Assembly: GCF_014654725.1 (NCBI RefSeq) | Contig: NZ_JACVZV010000015.1 | Span: 248,001 to 312,000 of the forward strand | Reading direction: 5' to 3' | DNA length: 64,000 bases | DNA from: Vulcanococcus sp. Clear-D1 | Lineage (GTDB): Bacteria; Cyanobacteriota; Cyanobacteriia; PCC-6307; Cyanobiaceae | In this document: positions 60,841-64,000 of the stretch, in pieces | Numbering within the stretch: position 1 is the first letter of the stretch | Layout: every line of letters begins with the position of its first letter | Position numbers and translations under genes: made by a program | The notes under the pieces: model-generated | The model's input: the letters and a program-made list of their open reading frames with translations, nothing else | Told to the model about the DNA's origin: nothing | The model's database searches: none

Positions 60841-61110
60841 TCAGGCTCCTGCGCTGCTGTCGTCCTTGAGTTCGAGGGTCCAGTTCTCGATCACAGGGTT
60901 GGCGAGCAGCCGATCGCTGAGCAGCTCGAGTTGGGCGCGAGCTGACTGTTCGTCCGGAGCGTCCAGTTCCACCTCCACGGCCTTGCCGATGCGGAGCTTG
61001 CTCACACCGTCCACGCCTAAACGCGCTGCGGCAGCCCGGGTGGCCTCCCCGGCGGGATCCAGCACCGACGGCCTGAGGGACACCAACACGCGGGCGGAGA
61101 AGAGCGGCAC
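60841..61110 (-). CDS. purS: phosphoribosylformylglycinamidine synthase subunit PurS
   Basis: An 89-residue Pur[41 protein letters not shown] and [11 protein letters not shown] match the family. It bridges PurQ and PurL in the FGAR amidotransferase complex. GTG 61110 gives the right N terminus (MPLFSARV); the frame is open from 61155. Confidence 0.93.
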   Translation of the reverse strand: MPLFSARVLVSLRPSVLDPAGEATRAAAARLGVDGVSKLRIGKAVEVELDAPDEQSARAQLELLSDRLLANPVIENWTLELKDDSSAGA

Positions 61111-61204
61111 CTGAGCTCCACGAGGATTGTTAAATCTTGGCAGGCCGGCTGCCACACCCCCTTGTGCATGGTCACGGTGGAGGTAGAAGCCGCAACGCCG
61201 GCCA

Positions 61205-61549
61205 GTGGCCCTTCACCGTCTGCCAAGCCATCTGCTGCACGCGGCCTTGCTCATGGTGCCGCTGCTGTCGATGCCGACGGCGCGCGCCCAGCCAGCCCTG
61301 AGCCTGCCGCTGGAATGCCAGCTCAATCAGGGGGCATGGCAACCCTGCACCCTCACCATCGAGCAGATGGGTGAGCGCTGGTGGTTGCAGATCGGTAAGC
61401 AGCGCCTTGTGTTCCACAGCAATGGACGCGGCACCATCACCTTGAGCGACCCAACTGGGGTGAGCCGCACGGTTCAACCGATGTGGACCGCCCAACGGGA
61501 ACTCTGTTGGGACGGGGTGTGCACGAAGGGCGACTTTCCCCTCGATTAA
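61205..61549 (+). CDS. small secreted hypothetical protein
   Basis: A 114-residue protein with signal LHAALLMVPLLSMPTARA. The mature part has four cysteines (LECQLNQGAWQPCTLTI, ELCWDGVCTKGDF), which suggests disulfides, and WWLQIGKQRLVFHSNGRGTI beta-strand text. GTG 61205 is the start. Divergent from purS. Function unknown. Confidence 0.72.
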   Translation: MALHRLPSHLLHAALLMVPLLSMPTARAQPALSLPLECQLNQGAWQPCTLTIEQMGERWWLQIGKQRLVFHSNGRGTITLSDPTGVSRTVQPMWTAQRELCWDGVCTKGDFPLD

Positions 61550-61580
61550 CCCCGCCGATGGGCCGTACCGCCAAGAGATC

Positions 61581-62642
61581 TCAGGCGTTCTGAATCGCGT
61601 GCTCCAGGGCCGCTCCATCCACCGCCAGACCCAGCGCCACCAGTTCCAGCCCATCCTCTGCAGGCCTCTCACCGGGTGACTGGCTATCGAACCAGCACTC
61701 CAATCGGGGACCGACCGCCTGAATCTGCAGGGGATGGCGTTTGCCGGGGAGCCAGGCGCGCCCCTTCAGGCGCAGCAGGGTTTGAGTCCGGATCTGGCTT
61801 TCCAGTGCAGCCTCGAGCCGGCTGCGATCCAAGGACCCGTTCCAGCGCACCACAGCGGACTGCATCGCCACATGGCTGTGGTCGTGATGGTCGTGATCGT
61901 GATGATCGTCGTGGTCGTGGTCGTGGTTGTGGTGAGCCCCATGCTCCTCTCGCTCCAGGCCCAACAGCAGCGCCGCCGGCACCTCCCCCCGTTGCATCGG
62001 CACCACTGACACGCCCGAACGAACCAGAGCGGTGATCTGCGTCTGCAGCTTGGCAATCTGCTCGCTTTCCAGCCGGTCGGCGCGGCTGAGCAACACCAGG
62101 TCAGCCGCGTCTAATTGATCGTCAAACAGCTCTTGGATGCTGCTGAGGTGATCGAGGTTGGGATCAGCCAAGCGCTGGGCTTCCAGGGCGGCGGGATCTC
62201 CCACCACGCTGCCGGCCGCGAGCGCCTCACCATCCACCACCGTCACCACACCACTCACACGGGTGCGGGTGCGGATCTCGGGCCAACCAAAGGCCTGCAC
62301 CAACGGCACCGGCAAAGCCAGGCCACTGGTTTCCACGACAATGCCGTCGAGCTGATCAGCCCGCTCCAGCAGCGTTTGCATCGTGGGCAGGAATTCATCC
62401 TGCACGGTGCAGCAGAGGCAGCCATTGGCGAGTTCCACCACACGACCGTCGAGCTCGTCTTCGGGGCAGAAGCCGCAGCTGCGGATCAAATCACCATCGA
62501 TGCCCACTTCGCCGAATTCGTTGACCAGCACCGCAAGGCGAAGGCCGCTGCTCAACAGCAATTGACGCAGCAGGGTGGATTTACCGGCACCCAAAAACCC
62601 CGTCAGCACGGTGACGGGCAAACGCCTGGTCGCTGATGTCAT
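61581..62642 (-). CDS. CobW-type metallochaperone GTPase
   Basis: A 353-residue GTPase of the COG0523 family. TVLTGFLGAGKSTLLRQLLL is the P-loop, NGCLCCTVQDEFLPTM the CxCC metal site, GIVVETSGLALPVPLV the switch region, and LLSRADRL the guanine-specificity position. A run of His/Asp follows (HHNHDHDHDDHHDHDHHDHS), and the C-terminal CobW domain ends it. ATG 62642 is one base after the hupE stop. The cobalamin riboswitch in front of hupE argues that it delivers cobalt for B12, not zinc. Confidence 0.92.
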   Translation of the reverse strand: MTSATRRLPVTVLTGFLGAGKSTLLRQLLLSSGLRLAVLVNEFGEVGIDGDLIRSCGFCPEDELDGRVVELANGCLCCTVQDEFLPTMQTLLERADQLDGIVVETSGLALPVPLVQAFGWPEIRTRTRVSGVVTVVDGEALAAGSVVGDPAALEAQRLADPNLDHLSSIQELFDDQLDAADLVLLSRADRLESEQIAKLQTQITALVRSGVSVVPMQRGEVPAALLLGLEREEHGAHHNHDHDHDDHHDHDHHDHSHVAMQSAVVRWNGSLDRSRLEAALESQIRTQTLLRLKGRAWLPGKRHPLQIQAVGPRLECWFDSQSPGERPAEDGLELVALGLAVDGAALEHAIQNA

Positions 62643-62643
62643 C

Positions 62644-63234
62644 TCAACCCACCAGGGCTGTCCAGCTGAACGCGGCACCAATGCCGATCAGGCTGCCGGC
62701 AAGCAAGGTGCGGCCTTGACCCTCAAGGCGTTGAGCAGCTCCACGCAGGCTGACCAGAGCAAGAAGCAGCAGGGCACCCTGGCTAAGCAGAAGGCCCAAC
62801 AGGTAGGTGGCGATCGGGGTGTTCTCCCAGCCGATCACGGTGCTGCTGAGCACATAGCCATGCAGGGCAAAGGCCGGCAGCAGAAGGATCTGAGGCAGGC
62901 GGCGCAGCACCACAAGCCCTTCCACCACCAGCGTCAGCGACACCAGCAGCTCAGCCACAGGCAGACCAGGCCAAACCAGGCCCAGGGCGGTGCCTGCCAG
63001 GCCAACGGTCAGCAGTGTGAGCATCCAACGAACCGAGCGCTGCAGGCCCACAAGGGCCAGGGCAATCAGAAAAAGCAGATGATCAGGACCGAGCAGGGGG
63101 TGGGCCAGACCGCTCAACAGACCGGTGAAGGCGTTTGGCACCAGGTGCATAGCCTCCATCGGGTGATGGGCCAGGGCGGGCCCGGCCATCAGCAGGGCCA
63201 GAGCGCCGGCAACCGGCATGAGGCGTTGAATCAT
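62644..63234 (-). CDS. hupE: HupE/UreJ-type cobalt or nickel transporter
   Basis: A 196-residue membrane protein with a cleavable signal (LMPVAGALALLMAGPALAHH) and about six segments. The family motif HPLLGPDHLLFLIALAL holds the metal-binding His and Asp, and HGYVLSSTVIGWENT is the second conserved part. HupE proteins carry nickel or cobalt; control by a cobalamin riboswitch indicates cobalt. ATG 63234 is chosen because the signal begins there. It is co-transcribed with the CobW-like gene. Confidence 0.9.
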   Translation of the reverse strand: MIQRLMPVAGALALLMAGPALAHHPMEAMHLVPNAFTGLLSGLAHPLLGPDHLLFLIALALVGLQRSVRWMLTLLTVGLAGTALGLVWPGLPVAELLVSLTLVVEGLVVLRRLPQILLLPAFALHGYVLSSTVIGWENTPIATYLLGLLLSQGALLLLALVSLRGAAQRLEGQGRTLLAGSLIGIGAAFSWTALVG

Positions 63235-63264
63235 GTCTTGGCCTGGTCCGCGCCAGGGGTGAGG

Positions 63265-63405
63265 GAGCAACGACCGGCGGGCGTTCTGACTGCGAACGCG
63301 GCCTCAGCCCCGTTCGATCACAGCTGCGGGACAGCGCCGGATTCGCACCGGACTTTCCCCGTTTCCTCTTCGGGCTGATCCCCCGAAGAACCGACGCCAT
63401 CAATG
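63265..63405 (-). promoter_or_regulatory. cobalamin riboswitch
   Basis: On the minus strand the leader of hupE has the hallmark pieces in order: GGGAAAGTCCGGTGCGAATC (near 63339-63358), GGCGCTGTCCCGCAGCTGTGA (63318-63338, the B12-box core), and AGTCAGAACGCCCGCCGG (63274-63291). The AdoCbl aptamer ends about 30 bases before the hupE ATG, so binding of cobalamin would mask the ribosome site or stop transcription of hupE-cobW. Boundaries are approximate. Confidence 0.95.
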
Positions 63406-63439
63406 TAGTGGGTCTTCGCGGTTGGGTTGCTCTGGCCGA

Positions 63440-63988
63440 TCAGCGGCAGTTGAGGCTGTCGCGGGTGGCGACACCCGTGCGTGCGTTGGTGCCGCTGGCG
63501 CGGCTGCAGAGTTCCTTCTGTTGCGGCAGATCCAGCACCGCATCGGTGAAATCCGCGCCCGCAATCTCGGCACCGGCGAATTTGCTGTTCATCAACATCG
63601 CGTTACGCAGCACGGCATCGCTGAGGTTGGCGTTGTCGAAGCGGCTGGCAAACGCCACAGCGTCTTCCAGGTCGGCGCCGCGCAGATTGGCGCCTTGCAG
63701 ATTGGCGGTGTTGAACACGGCGCCGCGCAAATCGCTCTCGCTGAGGTCGAAGCCCTCCAGGTTGGCCTTGAGGAATTCCTGCTGCTGCAGGTTGCGGCCG
63801 TGCATATCGGGCTGCAGGTCTTGCAGGCTGCGTTGGCTCCGCAGCTCCGGAGCTGTGATCGCGGCAGCGCTCTGGCCCCAGAGCACCAGTGGCAGCAACA
63901 GCACCACTGCCGCCCGCAGCGTGGCCTGCAGGGCGCTGGCCAGGAAGCGTGGGAGCGGCAACACGGCAGCACTACGTTGGGCAGCCAA
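63440..63988 (-). CDS. pentapeptide-repeat protein with signal peptide
   Basis: A 182-residue exported protein. After an N-terminal hydrophobic segment (AAVVLLLPLVLWGQSAAA) come pentapeptide repeats of the A(N/D)LXX type: FLKANLEGFDLSESDLRGAV, FNTANLQGANLRGADLEDAV and NANLSDAVLRNAML. These form a right-handed beta-helix. The end carries two cysteines (LCSRASG, LNCR). It resembles lumenal pentapeptide proteins of plants and cyanobacteria. ATG 63988 is the start. Confidence 0.88.
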   Translation of the reverse strand: MAAQRSAAVLPLPRFLASALQATLRAAVVLLLPLVLWGQSAAAITAPELRSQRSLQDLQPDMHGRNLQQQEFLKANLEGFDLSESDLRGAVFNTANLQGANLRGADLEDAVAFASRFDNANLSDAVLRNAMLMNSKFAGAEIAGADFTDAVLDLPQQKELCSRASGTNARTGVATRDSLNCR

Positions 63989-64000
63989 GTTATTGCAGGC

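Noticed and set aside
61861-61935. Apparent simple repeat of GTG/ATG-like triplets
   Set aside because: It is the His/Asp-coding stretch of the CobW-like gene on the minus strand, not a separate repeat.
1-64000. CRISPR arrays, rRNA operons, intact transposases
   Set aside because: No regularly spaced direct repeats, no rRNA sequence and no complete transposase frame were seen on reading both strands.

Overview
The window reads as part of the chromosome of a picocyanobacterium of the Synechococcus/Cyanobium group. G+C is high throughout. It carries an allophycocyanin-B alpha subunit (ApcD), orange carotenoid protein with its ketolase and its recovery protein, PxcA, a Psb32-like protein, a complex-C cofactor assembly protein, and many small proteins typical of cyanobacteria (DUF4090, DUF2811, DUF4912 and DUF3370 types). 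Genes are densely packed on both strands, with many ATG/TGA overlaps.

Layout. 1-10.4 kb: end of a HemJ/CopD-like protein, PHP protein, CobN, branched-chain aminotransferase, B12-dependent MetH, small conserved proteins. 10.4-17.2 kb: DUF2237, GpsA, PhzF, SpoIID, Ap4A phosphorylase, a group 3 sigma factor and a DUF3370 secreted protein. 17.2-27.5 kb: a J-domain protein, a gene-poor anomalous kilobase, apcD, rlmD, pheT, rpmG-rpsR-RNase II and a toxin-antitoxin pair. 27.7-37.8 kb: FAD oxidoreductase, metG-lptC, CCB2/CCB4, a TerB-like protein, a Psb32-like protein, pxcA, cobU, trmL, an M23 peptidase and tRNA-Met(CAT). 37.8-43.5 kb is accessory: an orphan ORF beside the tRNA, a zinc-uptake pair (ZnuA-like plus a His/Asp-rich barrel-like protein) behind a Zur-like box, a primase-like fragment, a kinase-like gene of different composition and a decayed small gene. 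43.5-52.2 kb: DUF4912, DUF2811, a short SepF-like gene with two unknown neighbours, a lipase, DUF2252, a broken VapC and an RRM protein. 52.2-54.3 kb: ocp-crtW-frp. 54.5-64 kb: a second DUF2811 gene, alcohol dehydrogenase, secreted small proteins, 2-Cys peroxiredoxin, LD-carboxypeptidase, purS-purQ, hupE-cobW behind a cobalamin riboswitch and a pentapeptide-repeat protein.

Three functional themes stand out. Cobalamin: cobalt uptake and delivery (hupE-cobW under riboswitch control), CobN, CobU and the consumer MetH. Photoprotection and photosynthesis: ApcD, OCP/CrtW/FRP, Psb32-like, PxcA, CCB2/CCB4, peroxiredoxin. Metal acquisition: the predicted Zur-controlled pair.

The least explained signals are an identical 21-bp element at three places (about 46.1, 55.0 and 56.6 kb) that carries a perfect DnaA box, two of them upstream of DUF2811 paralogues; the zinc pair; the short SepF cluster; and the accessory stretch after tRNA-Met. 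No CRISPR array, rRNA or intact insertion sequence was seen.
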